DNA of 30,976 nucleotides from Chara braunii (GCA_003427395.1 BFEA01000562.1:697235-728210); one strand, 5' to 3'; counted from the stretch's first letter, positions 1 to 9,659 are shown. Notes: a model not told the origin generated them from the sequence alone. Translations and numbers: made by a program.

Positions 1-85
1 TTTTTGATTTTTTAAAAATCTTAAACAAAGTCGGATTCAAAAAAACAAAAATAGGACTGTAGGGTTTTCCAAGCCCTGCACCCCC

Positions 86-147
<62 letters not shown>

Positions 148-277
148 CGTATTTTTAGGGGGGGGGGGGAATATTGAAAAACCAGGCTGCGGACTGTGCC
201 TCATCGACTGCGGTCGGGGCCGAGAATCTCAGCCGCAGCGGCCGAAATGCCCGCAGTCTAGGCCGCGGGCGTCACAT
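1..277. repeat. Microsatellite and GC-rich flank
   Basis: No gene is seen. A (TA)n microsatellite covers about 87-146 and a run of 12 G covers 158-169. The stretch 180-277 is GC-rich (CGG/GCC-rich) and adjoins the left edge of repeat copy A, where similarity to copy B starts at about 278. Confidence 0.85.
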
Positions 278-1487
278 AGTCGTCATCATGTCGTTACCCG
301 GGCAGTACCTCCCCACATATACGACTATCGATCTTGCGAGGTAAATCAGGCGGCACCTCCCTTCAAAATGTCGCCCCCGGTAACGAAAAGTTTGTGCAGC
401 ATAGTCCACCTTCAGCATACCATCACTATCGTGCTGCCAAACGAACAACACCTCCCTCCACATAAAAAACCAGGTGTTGTTGTACAACCAAACGAACAAC
501 ACCTCCCCGACGTGTGTTGCTTGCCATACAACCAGACCCCTGACGCAGCCTACCAGCCGCAACACCCATGCAGGAGCGGTGTCGTGAGCTCCCTTCCTTT
601 GGCTATGGCCACACTTTTCTCTCTCTCTATTTCCCTGCAGACCTCCGGCAGCAGCACCACCCCTCACAATATAATGAAACTCATCTGCACTTGAAGTGCA
701 AGTGAGCAGCATCACAACCTCAACAACTATGAGGCAAGTGTGGGTGGTGCCGACTTTTATAGCCAGTTGAAGAATGTGGGCAACATGTTTGCCCACAGTA
801 AAAAAATGAAATTGGTATAGACCCTTGATCTAAACTTACGATCGAGGGCCATAGTCCTTGATGTTCCCCTAGGGGAGCCAAGATCGTTCAATCCCTGAAG
901 CATTTGGCCTTCTTGTCAGGCACATGCTTCAGGGAATGGCCAGCCATTATTGAGCCTGTTGGAAAAATCGAACAGACTCAGACCCACTCACACTCACATA
1001 CACTCACACACTCACCTAGCCATTACAACGGCTACCTACGTGGCCTTTTCTTTTTTTCTTTTTGCGTCTTTGTTTTGTTAACCCCTTCCTTTTATTTTAT
1101 TTTTTTCTTGTGAAGGGGTTTCTCGTCGTTAAAAAAAGAGCGAGTGCCCCCCCCCCTTCCCTACAATCATTTCACAGTGTCGAACTTGGGCCAAGTCTTA
1201 CAATTCCCCCCCCCCCCTTCCCTTTCGCGCCTGCATCTGACACAGGGGGAGTGCTAGATCGAGGCGCCCTTTCGCAGCCCATTCTCAAGCGAACGGGCGT
1301 GGACGGTGCTCTCAATGACAAGAAGAGCGGATACCGAAAGATAAAAAATAGCGTTGCCATGAACTAGCCAATTACCTCGGTGGTGACTTCGCCGTCACGT
1401 CTAGCTTCAAGTCCCAAAAGGCTAAGGGGTCGACAAACCATGCTCTCACAAACTGACATTTCCACGAATCTATTGCCAGACCCGGGG
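278..1487 (-). repeat. Repeat family copy A, distal part
   Basis: This stretch matches 13275-14465 along its whole length at high identity by eye, with small indels. Shared marks are the ACAACACCTCCC motif three times (a degenerate form at about 305, then about 445 and 495), a CTATAAAAG TATA-like box on the minus strand, long T and C runs, and a conserved minus-strand reading LGLEAR-DGEVTT near 1390-1410. Minus is chosen because the TATA-like box and the linked tRNA/U6 module both point that way. No protein family is recognised. The minus reading of 272-796 is mostly open but lacks known motifs. It may be the internal or untranslated part of a non-autonomous retroelement. Confidence 0.75.
754..763 (-). 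promoter_or_regulatory. TATA-like box in repeat copy A
   Basis: The minus strand reads GCTATAAAAG and is followed by a conserved GTCGGC. The same box sits at the matching place in copy B (13769-13778), so it is kept between copies. A promoter role is inferred. Confidence 0.4.
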
Positions 1488-1675
1488 ATCTTTGTGATAT
1501 GCTGCGGCACTGTTTTTTGACAAGTGAGGAGGAGGTGGAGAAGGTTGATCCTTACATCACCACCTTTCGTGACCCTAATGAGGACACAGTTGCGATTGAT
1601 GTGCTTCCCCCGGCGGCAGATGCTGCGATTGACTATCTCCACCATCATGTGTCATGGTGGTATTTCAGGGGTTAG
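1484..1675 (+). pseudogene. Open frame at start of LINE-like insert
   Basis: An uninterrupted plus frame of about 63 codons runs to a TAG at 1673-1675. It is acidic in its first half (SEEEVEKVD) and continues with TFRDPNEDTVAIDVLPP. It has no start codon of its own at the left edge and I recognise no family. It lies just upstream of the 1731-2117 frame and inside the segment absent from copy B. It is probably the 5' part of the same decayed retroelement ORF, which is an inference. Confidence 0.35.
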
Positions 1676-1730
1676 GTGTTGATGTGTCCTTTGCTCAGAA
1701 AGAGGAATGGATGTGATCTGTCGAGTTTAG

Positions 1731-2117
1731 TTGAATCTTAAGCTAGTTCAGGGAAAGAAAGGCCGTGTGCGACCAGAAGGCGCCAATATGATTTCATATT
1801 TGGCGTCTAATCAGTTATTGTGTGATTGGATGGTGGATGCCCTCCAGATGGAGACTTCTGCTTTGGTGGATGGGAAACCTTGTAAAGTGTTATACAAAGC
1901 TTGGCAGACCCTGGCCGAACAGGCAAGGGCGCACCATGAAGAGCAACCCCGCAAATATTTGATTCGTGTGTTACGAGTCCCCTACCTTGCTATGCCCATT
2001 TTAAGAGCAGCAATTCAAAAGGAGTTTGGTCCTGCGATCAAGACATACCCTCCCTGTTTGTGCACGTTGAACATTAACAGAGGATTCTTGAAAACCTCAC
2101 AATCGGAGAAAACCTAA
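1731..2117 (+). pseudogene. Possible retroelement ORF1 (DUF4283-like) fragment
   Basis: This 128-codon frame continues upstream of its first Met through a stop. The segment LCDWMVDALQ, then a middle part, then RKYLIRVLRVPYLAMPI and LRAAIQKEFGPAIKTYPP has the look of the N-terminal domain of plant LINE ORF1/gag-like proteins (DUF4283): a short alpha/beta domain with a WVRI-type strand followed by a helix. No zinc knuckle follows. It lies in a segment that ends in poly(A). The family call is tentative and rests on pattern only. It could instead be an unrelated retroelement protein. Transfer or host function is not suggested. Confidence 0.35.
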
Positions 2118-2389
2118 CATTTCTTATAGAATGAAAAAGTAAAAGTCAAACTGTTATTTTTTACACAAAAAGAGGGCGTTTTTAATCGTTTTGCAATAAA
2201 GGAGGCAAAAAATCAGGTGAAAAGTCTAGCGTTCCTCAAAATGTGCAAGAAAACCCTTCCTTGCAAAATGCTTTTAGATGAATATAAGTCATTCTCATTA
2301 GATTGGCAAAAAAACAAAGTTCAAACAGGGTAATTTTTAAGGATGACAAGGCAAACTTGAAAGATGTAAAAAAAAACGTGTTTTCGTGA

Positions 2390-2765
2390 ATACTCATTTA
2401 TAGGACTATAAGTCAGTTTCCGCAGTTAGGTAAAAGCCAAACTCTGTACAAAATAATTTGTAGGACTATAAATCATTTTTGAACTTAACAATTAAATTCT
2501 TATAAAAAAATATATGTCATTTAAAATAAGAATACAAACAACTTTTGTCTCGGAAACACCTTGAAATTCTTAACCAAACACGAGTTTAAAATAAAAATAT
2601 AGGAAAAAATATTAAACCAAACAATAAAAAATAATATATTCGCCCATGTATGGGAAATCATGTTCAAGCGAACGTATTCACGAACAGGAGAATATGTTTG
2701 CGCGTTCGAAAAACCCTCAAATAAATTCATCATGCTACACATCTTATAGGACTATAAACATAATT
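2390..2765. repeat. Short recurring TAGGACTATAA motif
   Basis: The motif TAGGACTATAA (then A or G, then TCA or ACA) occurs near 2401, 2461 and 2748, and a weaker form (GAATATAAGTCATT) lies near 2280. The first two are about 60 bp apart, and the third is displaced by the MITE-like block that ends at 2741. This looks like a degenerate tandem repeat split by an insertion. Confidence 0.45.
2490..2741. mobile_element. MITE-like element, second copy (left end unclear)
   Basis: The sequence resembles 22788-22956: AATACAAACAACTTTTG, then CGAACG-rich stretches, then CGTTCGAAAAA, then a terminal TGCTACACA at 2733-2741. That terminal nonamer is the right inverted repeat of the copy at 22672-22956. The matching left terminus TGTGTAGCA is not seen here, so this copy is truncated or diverged on the left. 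Confidence 0.5.
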
Positions 2766-2984
2766 TTTTTGGATAACAAAAAATCAGGATATTTCAGTTC
2801 TTGAACCTACGGTGCTTCACCAGATCGTGATTTTCTATGAAAAAACCTGCGTTTTTCCTCGCCCCCTCCAATAGTTCTGAAAAATTAATTTTCTGTTTTT
2901 TTTTTTACGGAAGTTTCACTTCACGTATAATTTTGTTTTTGGAGGAGACCTGAAAAAAGTACTATCATAATCTTGAATAAATTT

Positions 2985-3024
2985 CGTGCAAACCTAACAA
3001 TTTGTTTTGTTAGGTTTTCACGAA
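2985..3024. repeat. Inverted repeat AACCTAACAA / TTGTTAGGTT
   Basis: CGTGCAAACCTAACAA and TTGTTAGGTTTTCACG face each other across a short loop, giving a stem of more than ten pairs with a small asymmetry. It lies in AT-rich DNA inside the LINE-like insert. Function is unknown. Confidence 0.55.
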
Positions 3025-3609
3025 TCCTATGTTCATTATGTGTGTTCGGATTGGAGATGACTTTAGGCTGGTTGTTCTTAGGGATCTGACCTTTTCTATC
3101 TTTGGTTTCTCACTGTAGTTGTTCTCTGTGTATCATACATATGTAGTGGACTGTGTCATCTGTCTGGATCAAATTTCGAACTCTGCTTTTATGTGAGGGA
3201 CGCGAGACCCATTTTCTGGCTCGGTTAATGCACTGCTACCCCCGGTTTGTACTAGGCCGGAGTGCCCAGAACATATCAAAAGTAAAAAAAAAAAAAAAAG
3301 ATACATGGTCATTCGAATTCCCTTTCTCCTCGTTTAAACAAAATGGGGAGGGTAATCTACTAAAATATAAAAGAAATCTAAAATAAAAACTACAAAAATC
3401 TAAGAAAAAAAAAATAAAATAAAAAATCTCGTTTTTTTTTTTTTCTTTTCCTGACTGCAGCCCGTTCATTGAAACGAACGGCACAGTGCAAACTACACGA
3501 GCTCGTCCAAGCGAAAAGGGGGGGGGGGGGGATCTAAAAGAAAAGAAACTAAAGGAAAATCTAAAAAAAAATCTATTAAAAAAAAGACGAAGAAAAAAAA
3601 AAACAAGGA

Positions 3610-3617
3610 ACTTACCT
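3610..3617 (-). promoter_or_regulatory. Conserved 5' splice-site-like AGGTAAGT (A)
   Basis: The minus strand reads AGGTAAGT, a full match to the U2-type donor consensus. It follows GGAAAACAGGCAGCA and precedes a long pyrimidine-rich tract with repeated TTTTAGAT. The site is kept in copies B (14768-14775) and C (30962-30969). Use as a donor is inferred. Confidence 0.45.
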
Positions 3618-3704
3618 ATCATGCTGCCTGTTTTCCACGTTGCCTTTTTGGGTAGAAACGACCTGCCACTTAAGTGTTTACCACCTGGCGGTTTACGCCG
3701 TTAA

Positions 3705-3787
3705 TCGAAAGTCAATGGTCACGTCGCAGGGCACCCCTGCAATCTGTTGAAATGCAGACCTAAGTTCGAGTCCATGTGGATTCGACA
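3705..3787 (+). ncRNA. tRNA-like block (B box) in copy A
   Basis: AGTTCGAGTCC at about 3763-3773 matches the Pol III B-box consensus GGTTCGANTCC closely. TCTGTTGAAATGCAGA just upstream can fold as a five-pair stem with a loop holding TGA, like a Ser-type anticodon arm. The block lies opposite in strand to the U6-like block. It is kept in B (split by an insertion) and in C (minus strand, 30128-30215). It is a tRNA relic and not a functional gene by inspection. Confidence 0.4.
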
Positions 3788-3810
3788 AAAAATAGAATTC
3801 CCTTTTTTTA

Positions 3811-3860
3811 TGATTTATGTGTATCATCCTTGCTTAGGGGCTACTATGCCTCATACGCAC
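3811..3860 (-). ncRNA. U6 snRNA-derived segment (copy A)
   Basis: The minus strand reads GAGGCATAGTAGCCCC, a few bases, then AAGGATGATACACATAAATCA. This matches the central and 3' internal-stem-loop region of U6 snRNA (GCATGGCCCC, AAGGATGACACGCATAAATC) with several substitutions and a 3-bp insertion. The U6 5' stem-loop and ACAGAGA box are absent. It is a relic carried by the repeat. Orientation agrees with the tRNA-like hairpin upstream on minus. Confidence 0.75.
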
Positions 3861-3944
3861 GACTGTTTTAGGCCATGCGATCTCGTAAATCACACGACCG
3901 AATTCGACCGCGTCAGACGTTTTTCCCCCATGGTCACTCCAAAA

Positions 3945-4031
3945 AGGAGCTAGCCCAGTGGGTTCTTACTAGCTTCGATCCCCGTATTTACGGGGTATTG
4001 GTCTGGTGATTTACCTATTGGGCTAACTCCT
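3945..4031 (-). ncRNA. tRNA-like hairpin with Pol III-type signals (copy A)
   Basis: On minus, AGGAGTTAGCCC and GGGCTAGCTCCT pair over 12 positions with one mismatch and enclose about 63 nt. TAGCCCAATAGG resembles an A box and GGGGATCGAAGCT a weak B box. The closing stem contains a 7-bp acceptor-like helix (GGAGYTA with TAGCTCC), and TTTTT follows directly, as at the end of a Pol III gene. Copy C keeps the same fold. It is tRNA-like but not a standard cloverleaf. Confidence 0.5.
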
Positions 4032-4057
4032 ATTACGACATGATAGGAGTAACTCTT

Positions 4058-4068
4058 CTATAAAAAGA
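4058..4068 (-). promoter_or_regulatory. TATA-like box upstream of tRNA-like hairpin (A)
   Basis: The minus strand reads TTTTTATAGAA about 30 bp before the tRNA-like hairpin. Copies B (TTATTATAGAA) and C (ATATAAAAG) have a similar box at the same distance. The constant spacing suggests a start site at the hairpin. Confidence 0.4.
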
Positions 4069-4138
4069 GCTTGCCTGGTCACCTGGCCACCCTTGACGAG
4101 GCAAAACAAGCTCAATAGTTCACGTCTGCAAGCGTGCT

Positions 4139-4229
4139 CAGGAGGCTCGGTGCCCAACCAACTGAAAAAGATGGGGCCAGGAGGCTCGGTGCCCCATACT
4201 TTTCAGTTGGTTGGGCACTGAGCCTCCTG
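4139..4229. repeat. Long inverted repeat with third copy in loop
   Basis: 4139-4168 and 4200-4229 are reverse complements over 30 positions with one mismatch. The loop holds a further CAGGAGGCTCGGTGCCCC, a direct repeat of the left arm. Copy B has only one arm-like sequence here (CACCGAGCCCC near 15658-15668), so the hairpin arose in A. Confidence 0.8.
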
Positions 4230-4358
4230 GCCAGACGCCATGCCCTCACTATCCCGCAACATGCTCGCACCCGGCCTTAATAAAAATACTAAGGTCGAGT
4301 GTAACCTTTTATCTGCTCAGCTAAGTTGCAACCTTGACGGCTGCGTACTCAGTCAACC

Positions 4359-6349
4359 TTTAAAACGATCACGCACCCTCGCAAAACAATCCTTGTTGGC
4401 CCCTAAAGCTCTGAATCGTGCAGCTTTGCAGACGTACGTCATTATTTTACGTAAAATAGGGATTAGACTTAATGTCTTGGGGACCGCATGACCCTGTGGC
4501 CTTACCACAAAGTGAAATACAACTAGCCACACCGTCGATCATCGCCTTTAGTCTTGGACGCCTGAGGTGTTCAGATTAAGATTCATAAAAGGTTTAGTCT
4601 CTCGGTAATAAGCTAGTCTGAATAAAATTCTGGTAACGTTAACCTCATCAAGTCAAAAATTCTCACAAATGTCGGATAGTGTGTGACGTTCAAAACACTG
4701 AGCAGATACCCTTGTAAAGGTTTCTGCTCCGACAACGTTCCCAAAACCCATTGAACAATGTTTTCGTCGTTCACCACCAAGTAACAACAAAATCTAAGAT
4801 CCTCATGAAATTCTCATATGAAAACAATAATCACAATATACAACAATTCCAACAATTTTTCGGAACTAAGACGGTCCTTGCAACAAAACGGAATATTAAT
4901 ATAACAAAAAAACCGAATTCAACCTTCAAAATGTTTTACTATACCATTAACTCTTTGATTTTTGCCCATATTTCACTCATGATAACCGAAATGAGGATTT
5001 TTTTTCCAATGGTTCCAGCATCATCCCACTGACGATACAAAAAAATTATTTAGTATCTCAGAATGGTATTGGAACCTCTCCGATTAGATCCAAAACCAAA
5101 TCCATTTGATTGATATATACATTTATTCGAAAAGGTCAAGATTAACTCCATGACGGGTCTTTCAAAAAATCAACGTCATGGAATCAGACAAAGTATGAAC
5201 TAACCATTCATGAGAGAAACCATTTGTCCAAAGATCCCCGTCCAAGTTACGATCTCATTCCAACAACTATCATATCTGATGTTTCCGAACTTTTTGTGAT
5301 ATTTGTCAAGGAGTGGTGTAATCCGCTTAACGGGATAACATCTCGACATCAAGCCCCGCTTTAGATTTGAGCCTCACCACATTCCCCCCGATTTCAGTAT
5401 TTCGATCGTATCAATCCCCTGCACATAGAGTAGGACAACCCCACCTTACACAACAGAAACTGATCAGACTTTTACTATAGAGATAAGGTGACTTTGCTTG
5501 ATAAAAGGTCAGGTGATCACTCCTTCCCTCGTGACAAATAATAATCGCATACCCCTACATGCAACGTTTTAACAAGGTCTCACCTTCCTCCCTTTCGGTG
5601 ATAATATAACTTCCTTTCCTTCAGCCACTTAGGATAAGAAAAACAACATCTCACTATGGACCAGGAGCTTAGCTTCGGCCTTAGCCTCACTACCTACAAA
5701 AGTGACAATTCCTTCATAAAATTTGCCTGACATTATAGCAACTTCAACAAGAATATTGAACAAGAACGATACAATTCAAAAAAAAAATTTCATACGAAAC
5801 TTCATAAGGATCTGACTCGGAGCTAAACAATTTGAACAATAAATAAGATGCATTCCTATTATAAAAATGCATAAAATACATATAAAACAGATAATCTCAA
5901 ATGAGTGGGAGTCCGAGTAACTAATCGATCAATATGTACATCATTTCAATATAATAATCAAATGTAAGACTAATTAAATATGCAAAACAATATCCAAAGA
6001 AATCAACGTTTTGTTTGACAGCATTTCAAAATAGATGCGATTGATAGTAATTTGCGCAAGAAATTTGATCTACTAAAATTAGAACCGAAGAGATGCCTAA
6101 AAGTTCATAATAAAGTATGAGATTAAAATGTTACACATAAACTTGAAAGACAATAATTCTCACTACAATAACTTAAAATCTATAGATAATGTCGATGAAT
6201 ATTTAATATCAAAATAATAACAAATTACAATTTAACTAACACTACGATATTAAGAACTTACCTCCAGCTGAAATACTTAAAATAACCAAAATAATCTTCA
6301 AAATAAAATCAACACAAAGTTCATAAAGTTATTGGGGTCCGTTTGATGG
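4359..6349. other. AT-rich intergenic stretch, no gene recognised
   Basis: Both strands lack a convincing coding region. The longest frame (4751-5032, 93 codons) is made of Asn/Lys/Phe-rich low-complexity sequence typical of AT-rich noncoding DNA. No tRNA, rRNA or mobile-element hallmark was recognised. Confidence 0.5.
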
Positions 6350-7142
6350 ACGATGTCTCGGTGTTCTTAGCCTATCAAAAAGGAAACTATAGGTCTTTAA
6401 GTGCAACAAATCGCATTCGGAAGAGATTTGAACACTATTACCCAAATGAATTGACCCTCAAACGAACACATGACAAAACAGGGGTCTGAGATTTTTTGGG
6501 ATGCAAAATGGAGGTCGGACATGAATTTTCTTACTTGGTAGTACACAAACGACAAAGAATGAAGGGACAATGTGGTCGACCGAGGACGTGGTCTTCAAGA
6601 CGGGCCAGGACTTTCATTCCTGGACAAGCCGCAAACAAAAACTGGTTAGTATTACCGGTTGGTTGCAGCGGATCAATCGCATCACCACGGTCAGTACTAA
6701 TATTCCCAAGCACGTATTTACTCTGTGAAAGGAATACTGGGCCAAAGGGTTCCGGGACAAATTCGTTGGGACAACAATTAACAATTTTGCGCAGCGACTA
6801 CATGTGGCAGTTTACTGCTAATTTAGTAGGACATTGCAAACAGGAATACACTATTAATGGTAAGTAGATCGTTTTGCTTGTTCTCTTCAACTGACCTACT
6901 TTGATTGTTGCCCCCAACCAGCACTTGCGTTAGCTGGTGATGATAGTCACCTAGTTGTTTGTTGGAACGAATGGTGAATTTTGGGGTTGTAGGTTTGAAG
7001 TAGGGAGGGCGAAAACGGGATGAGACATACATGACGTGACTTCTTCCTATTCGACATCCCGCAACGCAGGTCTTTTTTTGATGACCTGGACTTTGTCATT
7101 CAAGTGTTTTCATTCATTCGAGTGTTTGTTCCGATGTCTCAC
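6350..7142 (+). repeat. Direct repeat 1 (pLTR-like) of GIY-YIG element
   Basis: This matches 9660-10432 from ACGATGTCTCGGTGTTC to the TCTCAC end, with scattered substitutions and indels. It is coding-like: with one or two frame changes it reads a protein similar to repeat 2, including KGFRDKF, TINNF and VHKR..KMKGQCGRP. It has stop codons and a lost base near 6590 relative to repeat 2. Since repeat 2 continues the reading from the nuclease-like region, this upstream copy looks like the 3' end of a second, 5'-truncated unit joined head to tail. No reverse transcriptase motif is present. Confidence 0.75.
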
Positions 7143-7289
7143 TTCTGGTTAAGCGCTTGGTAACTGGCGGGGGATTGATACTTCGCATCTAGTGGTCAAG
7201 TTTGATTGCGTTACGATATGCTTGACGCTGGACGTTGATGTGATACGTGAGGGTGACCTCATAGCCACAACTAGCAGACGAAGAGTTGC

Positions 7290-8493
7290 ATGTCACCCGA
7301 TATGGCTTCATTAAGCCAACAAGGTGGCTGCAGCGGTTGTGATGGAACACGAAGGAATCCTCCAGTATGCTACAGCTGCAAGTTACATGGTCCTTACTCA
7401 AGAGATTGTGGACTCGACTGCAAGGATCGGTTTGAAGCGAAAAAAAGGGAGGGAAGCTGGCGAATCGTCGAGGGGAGAACCCTTTGTCAGCATCGAGGGA
7501 GATCTGTGTCTTCCCCTCGTAGACGATGAGAACCAATGAAGCGATCTCCATCGGCGGACTTAAGAAATCAAGAGCAAAGAGAACGTGACAACATCAATAA
7601 CCTGGTCGACTTATTGGTGGCCCAACGAGAAGAGAAGCTCACAAAAGAATCAAAAAAACGGAAGAACATGGTAAACGGGAATGAAAAAGGTTGTTGAAGG
7701 AAGAAAAACGACGAAAGAAGGAGGAGAAGAAATGACGGAACCAGCAGGAAAATTATGAAAGATTATCACATATCGTGGACATGCAATTTTCGAAAAGATG
7801 GGGAGGTGCTACTGAAGCAGTTCAAGAGGATAGTACTCCTCAGTGCAAGAAGACTCGCAGACGGATGTGGCGGGCGATCAGGAGAGCAAAGCACTGACAT
7901 GTGATTCGCGGATCTGATTTGAAAGACAATGTATTCGAGATCGGTAAAAAAACTCGGAGGACTTGTTTATCAGACAAAAAGAGGCGCTCGCCTACTACGA
8001 AGGAGGAAAAATCTCTTTCCTAATCGAATCCTAACGTGACTGCATTGCAGATTCATCGTCACTCCCATGGACGGTCCGCACGAGCAGGCAAATCTGCTAA
8101 GAAGATGAAAACGGGACTTCAACCGGTCACCATGCACAAGTTATGAGAGAAGAGTGACCCCATGAAGAAAGTAGCGACACCTGAACTGGGACATGGCGCT
8201 CGCCAACAGTTCGTGGATGAAACGGTCAGACATCTGGAAGGCTTAGACTATCGTCAGATACAACACATGTGTAAGCAGACCGGCGTACCATATATTTGAA
8301 AATCGCAAGCAGTTATAGCTTTGACTGAACACCGCACACTGCTGGCTTATGAGGGTACATACGAAGCGATTCCACCCTACGCTAAAGAACACAGACAAGT
8401 TACTTCAGAGACATCAAGCGAGAGCCTGGACGATACTGAGATGAAAAAATCGGAAACTTCTAGCAAGAAGAAACTAGCATGAAAGGGTAAGGA
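7290..8493 (+). pseudogene. Zinc-knuckle, coiled-coil and SAP-like protein, broken
   Basis: The chosen start is the ATG at 7290, upstream of the cysteine motif. At 7368-7409 the frame reads CYSCKLHGPYSRDC, a CCHC zinc knuckle in which the histidine place holds Pro. A frame change near 7530 leads to a Lys/Glu-rich coiled-coil stretch (QREEKLTKESKKRK, then LLKEEKRRKKEEKK). Further frame changes lead to ENYERLSHIVDMQFSKRWGG and a basic region. From about 7920 the frame is open except for in-frame stops, up to 8493. Near 8230-8330 LEGLDYRQIQHMCKQTGVPY, one TGA and KSQAVIALTEHR fit a SAP domain, a DNA-binding helix-extended-helix; the TGA sits where the usual Gly codon GGA would be. The order is like a gag-type protein. 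It is clearly a pseudogene. Confidence 0.55.
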
Positions 8494-8586
8494 TGTAAAA
8501 GTATTGCGGGAACGTTGCCGGGTGCTGGCTAACCTATGAGACTGGATTGCCCTTTTAAGAAAGAGCTCGAATCCTTGTTTAGATAA

Positions 8587-9061
8587 GTGTTAGTCGCGCT
8601 AACCCTACGGGGATGTATTCTACGACTCTCTAAGTTCGTGCAATATAGGTCCGAGCTGTTAGATAACGACCCTAATGCTTTCGTGACCCTGAGTGCTGTT
8701 TGTATGTCGGAGTCTCCCCTTGGTGTAGAGTTCGTATGTTGGCAGGACCGAAAGGAGTCCGAACGTTAGATGGTCAGAGCATCGTAACAGGAGTACCGTG
8801 GTATATAATACGACAACACACTTCCATAGATGGTTGGAACATTTTGGGTTGCATTCTTATGTCCTCATTCCGGTTCTGAAAGGTCATGCCAAAAACCTTC
8901 TTAGCCTCGAGGATCTTCTGATACGTAGCAGACCACTGAGTTTGAATGTTCGTGGGTGCAACAAGAAGAAACGGACTAGGGAACAGTTACGTAAGAAACG
9001 ACGCGGAAGGAAGGAACAAAAAAAGAGTATCAGAGACAAATTCAGGAACCTCGAAAATTAA
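8587..9061 (+). pseudogene. GIY-YIG nuclease-like domain, frameshifted
   Basis: From 8729 the frame reads SSYVGRTERSPNVRWSEHR, then HFHRWLEHFGLHSYVLIPVL, then LSLEDLLIRSRPLSLNVRG, then a very basic tail ending at TAA 9059-9061. YVG (8735-8743), the following Arg residues, the His of SEHR, the Glu of LED and the LN near the end match the order of motifs in GIY-YIG nucleases. The upstream part (VALTLRGCILRLSKFVQYRSELLDNDP, separate pieces) lies in another frame at 8587-8769. The GIY half is not clean; GVE at 8722-8730 may be its remnant. GIY-YIG enzymes cut DNA; here the domain sits after a SAP-like region. Broken by at least one frameshift. Confidence 0.65.
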
Positions 9062-9560
9062 ACGACGTTAGGAAGAGACCGAAGAATATTGTTCATGTTA
9101 AGGTGGGGGATGGTGCAACAGGGTCGGTTAAATATTACAAATGCTATATGATCAAGAGAGTAATGGCTGCCGGAAGTTCGTTCTCAAGTATGAGTGAGAG
9201 AGCATATGGTGTGAGCGATGGAAGAAGGTGAAACACGTTTTTGGAAATTTTGAGGTTGTGGTCGATGGTAAGAAACAATTGTTAAGACACTACAAATATG
9301 CGATTGAGAAAGGGAAAAAGATCCATGTGTTGTACCTAAAGAAGTGGAGAAAACACAATGATCGGAATCATACCTTCTTTGTGACTGTGCTTAAACAACC
9401 ACAGAAGCGGGAAGAATTGTACACTTGGGATCTGAATTTTTTGATTGAGCTTTTGCAGGCAGCGAACTTGAAGGGATTCAGTCGTAAAAACACTCGACAA
9501 CGACTCAGACGACTTTTATACGGCAACATCAAAAGATTTTATCGAATCCGATCTAGGTAA
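9062..9560 (+). pseudogene. Basic C-terminal region after the nuclease domain
   Basis: Two open pieces are seen, about 9062-9230 (VHVKVGDGATGSVKYYKCY) and 9228-9560, the latter 110 codons with YAIEKGKKIHVLYLKKW, LYTWDLNFLIELLQAANL and KNTRQRLRRLLYGNIKRF. The predicted product is basic and helical at its end. I do not recognise a named domain. The reading goes on beyond 9560, with frame changes, into direct repeat 2 (NDVSVFLAYKKENC), so it is part of one long protein with the nuclease region. Role in nucleic-acid binding is inferred from charge only. Confidence 0.4.
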
Positions 9561-9659
9561 GTTGGGGAAATGAAGCAGTCGAGCGAAAGCCTGAAACATG
9601 TACGTCCTTCTTAAACACAAGGACCTTTCCCGTTTGAGGCCAATATGTCCTACGCATAA

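Larger units (their letters stand above)
1488..3299 (+). mobile_element. LINE-like insertion with poly(A) tail in copy A
   Basis: Copies A and B are collinear except that A has about 1.8 kb between the sequence matching 14445-14469 and the AGATACATGG matching 14472. The extra segment begins with protein-like frames (1484-1675 and 1731-2117) and ends in a run of about 17 A at 3283-3299. ORF1-like coding at the 5' end, a 3' poly(A) tail and a clean position relative to B suggest retrotransposition on the plus strand. No reverse transcriptase is recognised inside, so it is heavily deleted or 5'-rearranged. Clear target-site duplications could not be fixed by eye. Confidence 0.55.
3300..4358 (-). 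repeat. Repeat family copy A, proximal part with tRNA/U6 module
   Basis: This stretch is collinear with 14472-15803 of copy B: a purine-rich tract with repeated ATCTAAAA (on minus, pyrimidine-rich with TTTTAGAT), then the AGGTAAGT match, a tRNA-like block, a U6-like block, a tRNA-like hairpin, a TATA-like box and a GC-rich 200-bp segment ending near 4358. Read on minus, the order is TATA, tRNA-like, U6-like, splice-donor-like, pyrimidine tract. Copy C on plus shows the same order. It could be an LTR/leader of a retroelement or a composite Pol III retroposon. Confidence 0.75.

Noticed and set aside
87-146. TA tracts (87-146, 20368-20440, 30232-30263) as regulatory TATA boxes
   Set aside because: They are long microsatellites at element edges and not positioned promoter boxes.
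272-796. 174-codon minus-strand frame as a protein gene
   Set aside because: The matching stretch of copy B is broken into pieces and the frame covers a TATA-like box and a short-repeat block, so it is more likely noncoding repeat.
3945-4031. A functional tRNA gene
   Set aside because: The closing stem, A- and B-box-like motifs and T run are present, but extra bases separate the T-arm from the acceptor strand and no clear anticodon arm is seen.
6350-7142. Direct repeats 6350-7142 and 9660-10432 as classical LTRs
   Set aside because: No primer-binding site or polypurine tract next to them, no matching target-site duplication, and they carry coding sequence that continues from the internal region.
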